Source: Diphasiastrum complanatum (lineage: Eukaryota > Streptophyta > Lycopodiopsida > Lycopodiales > Lycopodiaceae). From it: DNA of 64,000 bases. Where the stretch lies: positions 23,532,749-23,596,748 of the forward strand of contig CM055108.1 of NCBI GenBank assembly GCA_029204225.1, written 5' to 3'. Numbering within the stretch: position 1 is the stretch's first letter; each line of letters begins with the position of its first letter. The translations under genes and the position numbers were made by a program. This document shows positions 22,770 through 35,218 of this stretch, piece by piece. The notes beneath the pieces are model-generated. The model saw only the letters and a program-made list of their open reading frames with translations, ran no database searches and was not told the DNA's origin.

Positions 22770-22774
22770 CTAAT

Positions 22775-23239
22775 TATCATTCATTACTTGATGGTAAACA
22801 ATTTCTCATGTGCAGGTAAGAGCAAAGTAGGAAGAACATATCAAATGCAAAGACATAGGTACAATCATCAAAAGTGAAGATGTATAAAAGATCATTAATT
22901 TTTATAAATATATTTGTAAAAAAATTTCTATACATCATCTTCGAAATATATACATTGTGACTCAGTCCCATGTAGCGTGAGCAATTTATTGTTCAGCTGG
23001 GTTATTAGATGCTCTTTCGCCTTAAATTTCTTTTCTATAATCTCTATATCCATTTGTCCAGATGGAAGTAGCTTTGGTGGAGAATGTGGAATTGAAACTG
23101 GAAATGAACTTTTGATGACAATTTTGATTGTCTCCTGCCGAAAATGCATTATCTCCTGAGGTAGTCACTTAAAGACATACCGTTATGGTACATAGCATAT
23201 TTAGAGGGTGTCGATTGACGTCGAACATCATAAATCAGT
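22775..23239. other. Unassigned sequence right of copia-1
   Basis: No motif is recognised in either strand. Short frames are random-looking. Confidence 0.35.
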
Positions 23240-23596
23240 GTCCTCTAATAAGCGTATCTTAAAAAAAAATCCATGTCTAATTTTTTGTTTGGCCTATGCA
23301 GAAACAATGAACTTTGAATCGATCTAGACAGAAAATTTTATGGTAGAAATGTTGATCGGTGTGGTAGAAGTACAATACTCATTGAGATCTTTCAATTGAA
23401 GACACCAATTAGTGTTATATCCCGATCTAATGATGTGTAGTAAGAGCTCAAAGATCACTGATGCTGAAAGTGTCTGCACTGATTTACAGACTATACATAA
23501 AATTCCTGAGTAGCTCATGGAATTTATTGCATTTGTAGATTCATATAATTGAGGTATCAAATGTATCATAGGTGGAAGTGAGATTAATTTCCAACA
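23240..23596 (-). repeat. Minus-strand copia 3' LTR (partial)
   Basis: Read on the minus strand, AAGCGGGAG (polypurine tract, 23597-23605) is followed by TGTTGGAAATTAATC, a typical copia LTR start. The far end of the LTR could not be placed and the left limit given is approximate. Confidence 0.55.
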
Positions 23597-23605
23597 CTCC
23601 CGCTT

Positions 23606-23802
23606 AATCTCACTTTTGCATATTGATCAGATTTAGCATGTCCAAAAATTGAATTATTCAAAGCTTTTGTAAAAATGTCAGCCACCATATCTTCAATCAT
23701 ACAATAAATGAGCTCTACTTGCTTGGCAAGGGCTTTTTCTCTAACAAAATGAAATTGGATTTCAATATGCTTGGTTCTAGAATGAAATTTAGGGTCACAC
23801 AC
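23606..23802 (-). pseudogene. copia RNase H C-terminal fragment
   Basis: Minus-strand frame with [20 protein letters not shown] and MVADIFTKALNN, the conserved end of copia RNase H. It lies directly upstream (in its own sense) of a polypurine tract and LTR start. The rest of the element is absent. Confidence 0.85.
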
Positions 23803-24193
23803 CTAATGAGGTGTATTGAATACATGCGTATGGATGCAAAATCTATGTTCATATCTAATTGTGGAGACAAGGTGGAGAGTTAAGGACAAACATATTGGAT
23901 TGAAAAAGACTGAGGCTGATGGAGATAAATGAAATTAAGCAGATGCACATTGGGACACGTATTTACCTCACAATGGATTGCTTAGCTTAAGCTACCTAAA
24001 TGATATATGAAACTCATGGGATGAAAAATAAGATAAAGTTATCGAGTCCAACAAAGAGGGAGAGTTATACATGAGAGAAAAAGGAGTTTGATAGATCTCA
24101 GATAAATTTTGCATTTATGAGTAGCATTATTCAATCCAATGGTCCCTCTTGTTATAAAAATAAAACAAGGATGATAAAATTTGACAAAAAGCA
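23803..24193. other. Unassigned
   Basis: No recognisable coding or repeat structure. Confidence 0.35.
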
Positions 24194-24535
24194 ATGCAAG
24201 AAGACATAGATTCCGCCAAAAGATGCGATACACATCAGATAGTTGATCTTCTTAAAGGAAAAGATCCCATTGGCAACAAATGGGTGCTCACAACTAAGTA
24301 TAATGTGGATGGAACCCTAGTGAAACACAAGGCAAAACTTGTGAAAGGGTATATGCAAAGCAAGTGCATACAATACGAGAAGACTTTTGCTCCTGTAGCT
24401 AAGTGGAATACATTTTGCATAAGCATTGAAATAGCGACAATGTTTGAATGGAATCTCTGATATCTTTACAAAAATTCTAAGTTCTAATAAATTTGAGTTT
24501 CTAGGGTTTAAAGGAGTGTTAAAATAATGTAAGCC
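24194..24535 (+). pseudogene. copia RT-RNase H remnant with internal deletion
   Basis: Starts in the RT N-terminus (DTHQIVDLLKGKDPIGNKWV; EKTFAPVAKWNTF) and breaks off near 24460. The next bases, in another frame, encode DIFTKILSSNKFEFLGFKG, the last segment of RNase H. About 1 kb of pol has been lost between the two. Confidence 0.85.
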
Positions 24536-25249
24536 CTGTTTATATCTTGATGGACAAGTTTTTCATCATAATTGATAACTTTTTATTTTTAGTACATGCT
24601 ACAATGACAAGTGCCACATCAATGGCACCCTAGTCAGAGAGTTGGAATAGGTGTCTTGTAACAAGAACCCTTTTACCACGCAATGATACCTCCCAAGAAA
24701 TGTGTTCTCGCTATATGAACCTACTTCGTCAGTTATTTAATAAGAATTATTGTGTGTTGTTTGGGGTGAGGATTACTTTGAGTTTATTATGGCTCATGAT
24801 TGATGATTCATTAGGGAAGTTTTGAGCTCCAGAAGGGCCTTAGAAGAATTCGTACAAAGATCCATTTTGTATTATTAAAATTTTATAGCACTATTTTCAA
24901 TTAATACATTTGACTTGCCATAACTTTTTAACCGTAGCTCGGAATTATCTCATGTAAGATATCATTGGAAAGTGCTCGTCGAGCACTTTCTAATGCACCA
25001 AACTCCACTAAAATCAGACTTACCAATAAAAAGTTGTCATTTTCTTAATGTGGACTAAAAAAGTTACGTAAAATAGAAGCCATTATGTCAAAAAAACAAT
25101 TGGGCCATATGTACATAAAAAGTGAAGAAAAAAAAAATGAATCTTGACAAAAAGCCCTTTTAACATTGGGACCTTCTCTAATGCGTAGCATAAAACTGCA
25201 TAATCGATTATTTTCATGTTGATGGTTTGAAACAATCACCTAGACCTAA
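24536..25249. other. Unassigned
   Basis: AT-rich, no motif recognised. Confidence 0.35.
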
Positions 25250-26260
25250 TTATGCTTTGTGTTGAGAACTTTATTCTCAATCATGACTCTATTTGAAGAT
25301 TCTAAACTCTATATCATGTATAAGGATGATCACATTACTTTGCTTATAATTCATAAGAAGTTATGACAAGATTCTAGACAAAGTGAAACACATTTGTCTT
25401 TGGAATTTAAAATGCAAGATTTATATGAGCTACATGTTTGCCTTGGAATAGAGGTATGGCATTATGACGATATATTAATTTTTTTCCAATCAAAATACAT
25501 TTGTGATATTTTGAAGAAATTCCATATGCTTAGATTCCAAGTCATGGAACCAAATGTTAAGTTAGCAAGCTATGTTGATGTAGATTAAGTCAATGATACT
25601 TTATTTAGACAATTAGTTGGTTTCTTGATTTATTGGACTATACAAGATACATCACGTATGAGATTGATGTGATTAGCTAGTTTATGACTAGCCCATGAAA
25701 AATTTATTGGAGTACAAAACAAATTCTCGAGTATCTCAAGGACAATTTTAAGTATGGCTTAGAATGTATTCTCTTGGATGATCTTGTACTTCACGATTAG
25801 CAATGTAGATGATAGAAAATGCATTTCATGTTGTCTTTATGTTGGTGAGCTCTACTATCACATGAAAGAGAAAAAAAAACAAACTATCACTCTATCTTCA
25901 AAAAAACCTGAATATTATTTAGCTAAGTTAGTGTGTGTGAATCCATCGAGTTGAGAAGACTTACTTTAGAGTTAGAGTTGATGTTATCTTAGTGTGAAGC
26001 CACCACCATATTTTGTGATAGTCAAAGCTGCATGAAAATCGTAAAGAATCTTGTATTTCATGCATATACTAAGCATAGTGAGACTCATTCTCCCTTTGTG
26101 TGTGAGAAAATTAAAGTAGAGTTAGTTTGTACTCTACAATTGACCAAGCGGTGGATATTTTCACTAAGCCTTTGGCAAAGACAATTTATGCAATTCAAAT
26201 CATTGATGAATATTGTAGAAAACAAGCTTATTGTTAAGGAAAAGTTTTAGAAATGTAATG
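25250..26260 (+). pseudogene. Highly decayed copia RT-RNase H
   Basis: RT and RNase H blocks occur in the correct order but in changing frames with many stops: FKMQDLYELHVCLGIEVWHY (25403-25462), NDTLFRQLVG near 25600 and CDSQSCMKIVKNLVFHAYTK near 26010-26065. No LTRs were found. It is older than the other copia copies, judged by the number of disruptions. Confidence 0.8.
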
Positions 26261-27599
26261 ATAAGCTTGACGAGTTTACATAGTGTAACATTATTTTATG
26301 TCAGACATGAACTGTAGAGTCACATGGTTAGGTATTGCTACGAACGTTTATGTACCCAATCACTCACAAATTGTGTATACCACCATTTTTGCAATATGAG
26401 AGTGTATAGTTGTAAAGGCTACTTTGGTGTGTCTAAGCTCTTCCTCCTCTCTATTATGTTTTGTGCTATCTTTCTACTGTTAATAAGTTGGTTACTAATT
26501 TCAAACTAAGACGATGTGTTAGATGATTATAAGTCTCAATGAACATTTTTAATATCTATAGTCTTCATTCCTACACCTTTTCCGAAAGGGTTTTCTTGGT
26601 TAGAGGCAAATTTGACATGTAGAAGTCAACGTCCATGTTCAGAGGTTTGAGTTGTAGTGTCGATAACTACTTCAAGTTCCTCTCTTGGTGAATTGATAAC
26701 TTTAACAACTCAATACAAACATTGATCTTAATACAATGCAAGGCAATCTTGGATTTTATGATTGACTTGTGCTTGGGGAGTTTGAGGGTGTTTTTATTAT
26801 CCCAAAATGATGCCATTAGATTCCATCCCAACTTACCACAAAGAATAGTTAGAACTCAATCTCTCACTAACTTCCAACAAAAAACTAGAAATTGATGACA
26901 TTTCTTATGAAAGCACAAAATAGTAGTGAGATGAATGATTCAAGCTAGCATTAATGTGCTTTGGAACCTAGATTGATTCTAAATAAACAATTTAGCAAGA
27001 TCCAAGATCTCGACCTTGACCAAGACAAATCTTTCACCCTAAAGGATGTCTATTCTCCTCCTATGGACACGGATTTGATCTTCAAACCAGAATGATCCGT
27101 CAATTTATAACATACTAGAGAGGATAGGTAAGATATAATAGTTACTCTAGAGGATGAGACAAAGCAATGGTATCGATGGTTCCTGCCATCTACTGTCAAG
27201 ATTAGAAAACATTTTACAAATTATTTTCTTAAAGATGCATCTTGAACCATCAAATTAATGGAATATCCATGTTGTAGAACCCATTGTAACTAACTTCTGA
27301 GAGGATCTAGAATGAACTGGAAACACGTGAACTTACCTGCTTTTCACAAGTTAGCAACAGGTAGGCTCAAAGCAAGAGATGTGTTGCAACTTTCCCAACT
27401 TAGTTTGTACCATGAAAAGTGTGCGCCACCTTTATTCGAGTGTTAATAGCAAAAGATTCACCGGAATTTCCAAAGGAGGATAAACACTGTTTGATTATCA
27501 CAGATGTTTGAAAGACCAATAAGGACTGACAACACCTGGTGCTGTTCGTCTGTGAGGTTTAACTGTGCCAAACGGACATGTTTGAAATTGTCACAGGTG
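26261..27599. other. Unassigned
   Basis: No coding motif or repeat end recognised. Confidence 0.35.
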
Positions 27600-28148
27600 C
27601 TTTCAGAGATGGATTAAAACTTGCATAAATCAGTAGCTTCGAAGCTTTCAAACAACCTGTTTCGCTTGTTCAAAAGCGGTAGCATAATTGAAGTATAAGT
27701 CCTACCAGTTATAGCGTGACTGCTACTAGCACAGGACAGAAAGTTAATACTATTTCTAAATAAAGAGATGTACTGAAACGAGAGCCAATTATGTGCTGGC
27801 CATAACCTTTCTTGCCACTGCATCAGACAAAATTTAAATGGCTGCTTGAAGAGCTGTAAGACAGCATTCTTATTTAAAATTCTTTGCAAACCTTCAGACA
27901 CCAGCCTCCCCCGTTGACTTCACATTCACAACCTTGGCAATAAGAGTGGACTTGACCCCTCTCTGTCAAACTGTGATTTTGAGTTGAAATCTGGAGCCTC
28001 CTTAATTTCACACCACTAAAAACGAAGTGTTTTTTCTGTAGATCACTTTGTTCTAGTACCAGCCCATGCATTTATCTCTTCTTGCTAGGGATATTTCTGG
28101 GACTTGCAGGATGACTCCAATGTGAAGAGACAATTCATGATCTTACGA
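27600..28148 (-). other. Probable 3' UTR / downstream region of ETFQO
   Basis: Lies immediately after the ETFQO stop codon (minus strand). The open frames here (27614-27901, 27874-28071) match no family I know. No polyadenylation signal could be singled out with confidence. Confidence 0.35.
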
Positions 28149-28232
28149 TCACATAACTGAGTAACCAGGACCACCACCACCTTCAGGTACTGTCCATTTT
28201 ATATTCTGGGCTGGATCTTTCACATCACAAGC
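28149..28232 (-). CDS. ETFQO: ETFQO last exon
   Basis: 27 codons and [22 protein letters not shown], then GGPGYSVM. It contains the last Fe-S cysteine and the conserved C-terminus. Acceptor GCTAG. Confidence 0.97.
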   Translation of the reverse strand, partial: ACDVKDPAQNIKWTVPEGGGGPGYSVM

Positions 28233-31200
28233 CTAGCCATACAATGAGACATCACTCAATAAATCATTACTGAGATATTTGAAAGTGAAGGAACAATCTG
28301 GAATGGGATACACAAACACGCCATGGAAGACTTCTCATATCCAAGAGATGAACAATACCTTGCAATGGAGGCAATTTTGAGCATTTATCTGCAACCTGAG
28401 CCTATTGTCTTCACCAGCTACATACCTACATGAATTAGCATATGAACAACTAGTAAACAAGAAAAATTCAGCTTTTTCAGACTTTCATCAGATCCCCCTC
28501 CTTTCAGCTATTCTGTCACACAGACGCAAAAATTTTATATTAACTGGATCATCCGAGTATTCTTTGTTGGCTTACGAGTGCTAATGGCAGCTACTTCAGA
28601 TTGTGGCAAATATTTGGAAGATGATATAAGCAACTCGATATAAACTTTTAAGCAGATTCATCTTCTAAAATTTTTGTTGAAATGCATGAAAGAACAGTGT
28701 GCCAAAAATGGCAAGTTGTTCTTACTCATAGACACGAGCAGGGCAGTAGCGTGATTCTGGTCCTGCAAACCTTGCTAAGTTGACTTTTTCAGGTATTCGA
28801 GAATCCCGCAATCGAAGATGCGCAGGCTGGTCATGTTCATGATTGGTGCTGCTTCTGTAGCATAATAACGTAAACGTGATTGATTGAGAAATATTATTGT
28901 AGAAATAGTTTTTTTCCTTATCCATACAAGGCCAGTTCATGGTCAACCATAATCTCAGCAATACACGCTTAATTGAATTTGTTAATTGAATGTATTTCAG
29001 ATGCCTCAAAGTATAACAAATTTCTGGCATGTCTACGAGGATGAAGGGACATTTGTTGGCATTAGGCTTCATAGCCAGTTGGTGAGCATTTCGCCTTGTT
29101 TGTATATTGGGGATGAGTGGGCTTGTCTCACGGACACATGCTGAGAGGGGACCAGGCTAAAACAACTAGGAGCATTTTGTCCATTGTCTAGAGGTGCACA
29201 AGCAACAATAGGACTATGTAGGCCACTAGGAGGGGCAAGGCCCCTCTAGTAGCAAGCATGCAATCGCAAGGTTTCCCTGCCATCTAGGATGGGGTAAGCC
29301 CCATCCATTAGCAAGCAAGCAACACTGACACTTCCAATAGCAGTGAGGTTAGTAGTAGGGCCATCTGGTAGCACATCATTGTTGTTCCATCACTGGTTCT
29401 CTTTGACTCTTGTTGCACTGCCCACCATCGTCCTACTTTGCTGCCCTATCCACCATCATTGCCCTCACCTTCAACGCAGCCCACGTTTTGCCCCATCACT
29501 GCCTTGCCTGTCCTTTACATGCTACAACTCTTGTTTGCTTCATCATTGCCCACGTTTTCACTTCATTGCTGATGCCCACCTTTTCTTGCTCCCTCACAGC
29601 CCTAATTTCTGCCTTAGCTTTTCTGCTCCATCGTTGCTCCTTGCGCACCATCGCTTACAGCTGCCCATTGCCCTAATTCACCCTACTTCGCTGCCCTAGT
29701 TTATTCGTCATGCCAACCTCTCGTTCTGCTACCTCGTCCTCACATGCGACAAGTCCAACTTGATGATTATTTGATCAAAATAAATGGAAATTGCCATTCA
29801 TTTCAGAGTACTCATAAGTTTCAAGCACTTACCAAATTGGTGTTTTGTCTGGCCATGCTGATTTTTACATCACTCCTCTTGAGCGATATGATATCATTCT
29901 TGGTGCTAATTGGTTTGCTTACTTAGAACTTAGAACATGCTCTATCAACATACATCGATCTTTATGGATGATTCTCCTTTCACCTTAATCAGTAGTGATT
30001 GTATCATTCATAATAACCTTATCACTGTCAAACAGTCCATGCGTAGCATTCCTATAGCCCATCATGCGGCTCTTTGTGTTCATATTGCCTCCTTCCCTCC
30101 GGTTTCTTCTCCTTTCATTCCACCTGCTATCTTTAATCTCCTTTTGAACTATCAGTCTATTTTTTAACACACTCCACGTTACCAGCTTTATGTTCCATCA
30201 ATCATTGAACTGACCAGAATATCATGAACAATATTATTCGGTCATTGACTTCTCACACTAACCATTAACAAGTTTTTCAACTTCTTATCACTCATCAACT
30301 TTTTTGCCAAGCACTCCAAGTGTACTTTTGTTGTTGCTACAATTGAATTTTTGGACTTACTTGTCAATAGTGGTACTATTTCCCTTGATGCTACTAAAGC
30401 TATCATTGAATGGCCCGCTCCTAGTCACGTTCATGCCGTTGTTATTTGATGTTCATTATTCTCAAGTCGGCCATCACTATGGTTGTCAAAAGCCTTTTGC
30501 TTAACTGAAGCTTCATTTCTATTCGCCTCACATGAAATCTGATCTGATCACTCTCATTCAGTATTGTTGTGCTCGTAGTAAGTACTCATGTGCTAAGTCT
30601 CTAGGGCTTCTTCATCATTGGCTGATTCCACGTCCTGAATGGACTGAAATTTCTATGGATTTTATTTTGAGACTTCCTCGTACACGGCGTGGACATGACA
30701 CTTGCCTTTTTGGGGTTGATCATTTTTCCAAACAGGCACATTTTCTTCCTAAGAAGTCTGCCACTGAGCAAATGTGCTCGTATTTTCTTTTTAAAGGGTT
30801 TTTTTTTACGTGGCCTTCTGCTTGTGTATTTTCACTGACCATGATCCTCGGTTTACTTCTAGTTTCTGGAAAGAACTTATGCACATTTTGCATGTTAAAC
30901 TTCTTATAGGTACTACTTAGCTGATAGTCAATTTGAGGTTTTAAAATACATAACTTTGTCTCACCTTTTGGTTGAGATTGGGATGAACACTTGTGTTTTG
31001 TAGAGTACAATTACAACAGTTCTATTATTAGAGACACAAGTGTCGCTCCTTTTTTCCTAGCCAATGTGTATTCACCAATTCTACCACGTATACCACCATG
31101 CCTTGATGATATTTGATTGACTTTATCTTCCCTTCTTGCTAGCTTTCCTGATTACTTTGTGCAGACACAACATCATTTGGCACATGTCCATCATCAGTAC

Positions 31201-34200
31201 AAGTCTTTGGCTAATCGCCATAGGTCTTTTCTAGAGTTTCATGCCATAAGTTTGTCGGTCTCTTACTAAAAAAATGTCTGTACATTACAAGGTTTGAATA
31301 AGATTAGTCCTGTAACTTGTTGTTTGCTTCTTGATACCACTCATGCTGGTGATAATTTTCATGTCAGTCTGTTTTGCTCTTCCCTTTTTCCTGGTGAGCC
31401 TCATGATCCTGTTCCTTCCGACCCTAAGCTGTTTCTTTTTTGTATACTGCCATTTTGCAAGTTAGAAGTTTACTCCGTTGACGTCATTGTGTTGTACAAT
31501 AGCTCACACTATTGGGGCTGCTATCCAAGATCATTCTGTTGTTGGAGTACCTCTGATTCTTTTGTTGATTTTCTGTTGTTGATGTTTATCATGTTCATAA
31601 TCCTAATCGGTTTGCTACTGATATTTTTTCGATGCTCCTGATAGTTCTGATCTTCATGGTGTTGATAGAATGATGCTCGACCTGCTACACTAATTACTCT
31701 CTGAAAGTTTTCTTATTACTACTAGAATGAGAAAATTCTTTGTGCTTAGATATGCTTCATGGTACTAAAGCGAGTCTTTTCGGCTATAGAGGATTCAGGT
31801 CTTGGACTGACATCATTATCACCAAATTATAACCCAAGAAAGAAAATGACAAACAGCAGCACAAAATTAGCTCTAGTAGTTAAAAAGGTAAGCTCACATT
31901 GAGGGCAATTTTTCAAAAGGTGTTACAGACATACACTGGACATACATTACATAGTCCATACATGTCTCATTTTTGCCACATATACCCGCAATCTATTGGG
32001 GTCTCATGATTGTTGTCATAGGCCTATTTTATTGTTTTTGAACCGCTCTGTTTACATAAGGCTACTTTTAGTGGATAAGGATAAAAACCCTAATTTTGGG
32101 AACCCTACAGGAAAGTCACATAGAGGACTTTCTAGACCTTTGTTGTATCAATATAAATAGGGACAAGAATCTACAATTTCTCAGATTATAAGTTTGGTGT
32201 CCTGAGCTTCTTGTAGAGCTTCCTTGATTTTGAAGATCTTAGTTGAAGATCTGCCTGAGCTATCGGCAACCATTGTTATTAACAAGGTTTTCTTACTTGG
32301 CTTTGGCTTTCTTAGTTATGTTGTCTTAGGTTTCCATTGATGCCATTATTTGTAATTGAGTTCCTAACATTGTGGAAAAATTGTAAAGGCTGTATGGTTT
32401 GAAATGATCTTACTAGTGATCGTAATTTGTTCACTGACAAGCTTTGAAAATTAATCTTCGAAGGCAAACAGGAAATACAAACCAATCTATGGAAGATAAG
32501 CTGTAGACATGTGTTTCTAGACGTCAATGAAATTGGGAAAAGTACCTCCTAATGGTTGACTTTGCATACAATAGTGCAAAGCATTTTACCACTAGATATA
32601 GTTTGTTTATGTTGGAGGACTTTACACAAGCTTGTCAACGGACAGATATGAGCTACACATCACCCTCGATGTCAACAATTCTATAGTCCACATCACTCTG
32701 GTCATGACCTCTCCAGGCTCAATAGCTCTAGTTGTCACCATCAAATCATACTTCAGAGCTCTACCTTGACTCTCTTACAATTTTTCTAGGTTTTTGAGAT
32801 AGTATACCTAACATTTTGTATACAAAACTGTACTTGATGTTTTCTCATCACATACCTTTTACCAATTGCTAGGTGCGTAGATAAATGATGCGCTAATAAA
32901 ACACCTACGTAGCGGAGTGTACAAGCCTTGCGCTAATAGTAGCTGAAATATGAACAAGGTATTGAGCTCAGATTACCTTGGCCCCTGTCGAAACCAAATG
33001 ATCTGCAACCATGTGTTGCGCATATCCATCAACATTTCCGAATTAAGCTTATGGACAACATACCAAAAGTTTTGTATTGTACTTGAAATTCAACTATATA
33101 AGATTAAATCATCGATATTCTCTAGAAACTTGCGAGCCCAATTAGGTGTCAAAAGACTTGATAGAAAGGATAGGTCTGCTTACATTAGGTTGCTACTCCA
33201 TATTACTATTACTTTCATGTTGACCTTTACGACTGATGTATGTAACTAGAATATTCAAGAGTGTGCTCTTTACTTTAAATGGAGCTCAGGGATGCATATT
33301 CCATATGACCAATAGAAAGAAGTATCAATAAAAGATAGAAAGAGAATAACATGCCTGTACAAAGATGTGAGAATATCAAATGAAATTATGCCATCTGGCT
33401 TTGGGTACACGATAGGAGTATGCATATCAGCAGGCTGCCATACCATAAAACATGTGATCGGTTATGAAGTATGCAATTGAGCTTACAAAATATGTTTGCT
33501 GATTAATCATGAACGCACTGTTTTGCTATATAGCAGTACTCACTTGTACAAATTTTGTTATAAGACCAAGCTAAAGCAATTCTTTCTTATAAAAAATCCA
33601 AGGAACATCACAAAATACATTCACCTCTAAGGCTTCATGATCTGGTCTTCCATGTGAGAGAGTCCATGGCAATCTTCCTTTCGTGATATAGCTGCAATTT
33701 CTCACAAAAATTTGAAAAGTACGAAAAGAAGAAATAGCAAATGTGTTTCCTTTTAAAATTTCCAATATCACAATGCTTAATTACGAATGCTTTCTTTTTC
33801 ATATCTAGTACAAACTCCACACATGGTATAAGTTTATCATAATGTATGGTTAATTTTTAAGAATTACAAAAAAGCATGCCATCAACACTCAAACACCATT
33901 GGAAAAATGTCACGAATTAAGTGAATGTCAAAAAATATCACCACGAAAGGGAGCACCAAGTAACGAAGTAAGCTGCCCAAATGTGACAAAATCTAGCAAG
34001 TGATAGTTGGTAAAGAAGCTGCCAAAATGTCCACCAAATAGAGCACCAAGATGGCAGTATGTGCCCAAGGGTGACAACGAAGCAATTTAGCAAGCGATAG
34101 TAGTGAAGAAGCTGCCAAAAGTGAGTGAAGTAGGGCACGACGTTGAAGTGTAATATCTTGAGAACAAGAGATTATCGTACAATGAACTTGTTTAGTATCA

Positions 34201-35171
34201 AAGAATGTGAAGATCCAAAAACAAAATTTAAAACAGAATCTCTTAGAACAATAAAAACAATATTTCAATCTTATCAAGGTTTGACTTTTCAAAAAAATTC
34301 ACTCTTAACCTAAGTTGCACCGGAATGACATTTTGGAGCCCTGCATTCCAGAACAGCGGAACATTGTGGAAAAAAAACCTGAGATTTTTTTATCTTTATA
34401 GTTGCGAAGCCCAATGAAGGGCTCACTTCCTATGGAGATTGAGGAGCTTGTGGAGAGAGCACTAGGCGGCCAAATAGGTTGTGAGAGGACTCTATGTGAA
34501 GGTCATGATGTGTGGAATGTGACTGTAGCACATACAAGAGGTCAAAAGTGAGTATGTGGAGATTTGCAAGCAAAACAACTTCTGGAAGCTTTTTTTCACC
34601 CTTTCTTTCTTTGCTTTGTTTGGAGGCTACAGTGCATCATTTTGAGTGAATCATGTTGCTAGGATTGGGTATAGGCTTGCTAAGAAGAGGGTGAGTTTAT
34701 GGACAAGACTGGGGAGACCCTTCAGCGACCCCTTTTTGATGAGCAAACCTATATTCTTTTCTAATCTCTGGAATGCTTCCGAAATGCAGTGTTTCCAAAC
34801 ACTGTGATTCTATGCTTCTAATAGGTCAAAATGAATAGAAAACGAAACTTAAGGATTCAAGAATGATAAGAAATAACAAGATCCAATCACATGCAAAAAG
34901 AACAACAAACAAATGAAAAAATTATTACCCGCTTTGAAAACTTTGCAAGATCTTTTGATGTAGAGCTCTGTTTGACATGAAACTTGGATCAATGGTCTTG
35001 CCTCAACCTAGCACCCTCATCCATATGATTATTTTCCACTTTTGTCATATGAGAAAGGATGAATTCTTTCAAAAATTGAAAATAGGGGTTTCTGAAATTA
35101 GGGTTTCCAAGACAATGCATCACTATTTGCTGAATCTATATGCTCTTATACTATGTTGTATACATATAGAT

Positions 35172-35218
<47 letters not shown>

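Noticed and set aside
29343-29699. 118-codon ORF rich in Leu, Pro, His and Ser
   Set aside because: Pyrimidine-rich sequence keeps several frames open at once; no motif was found.
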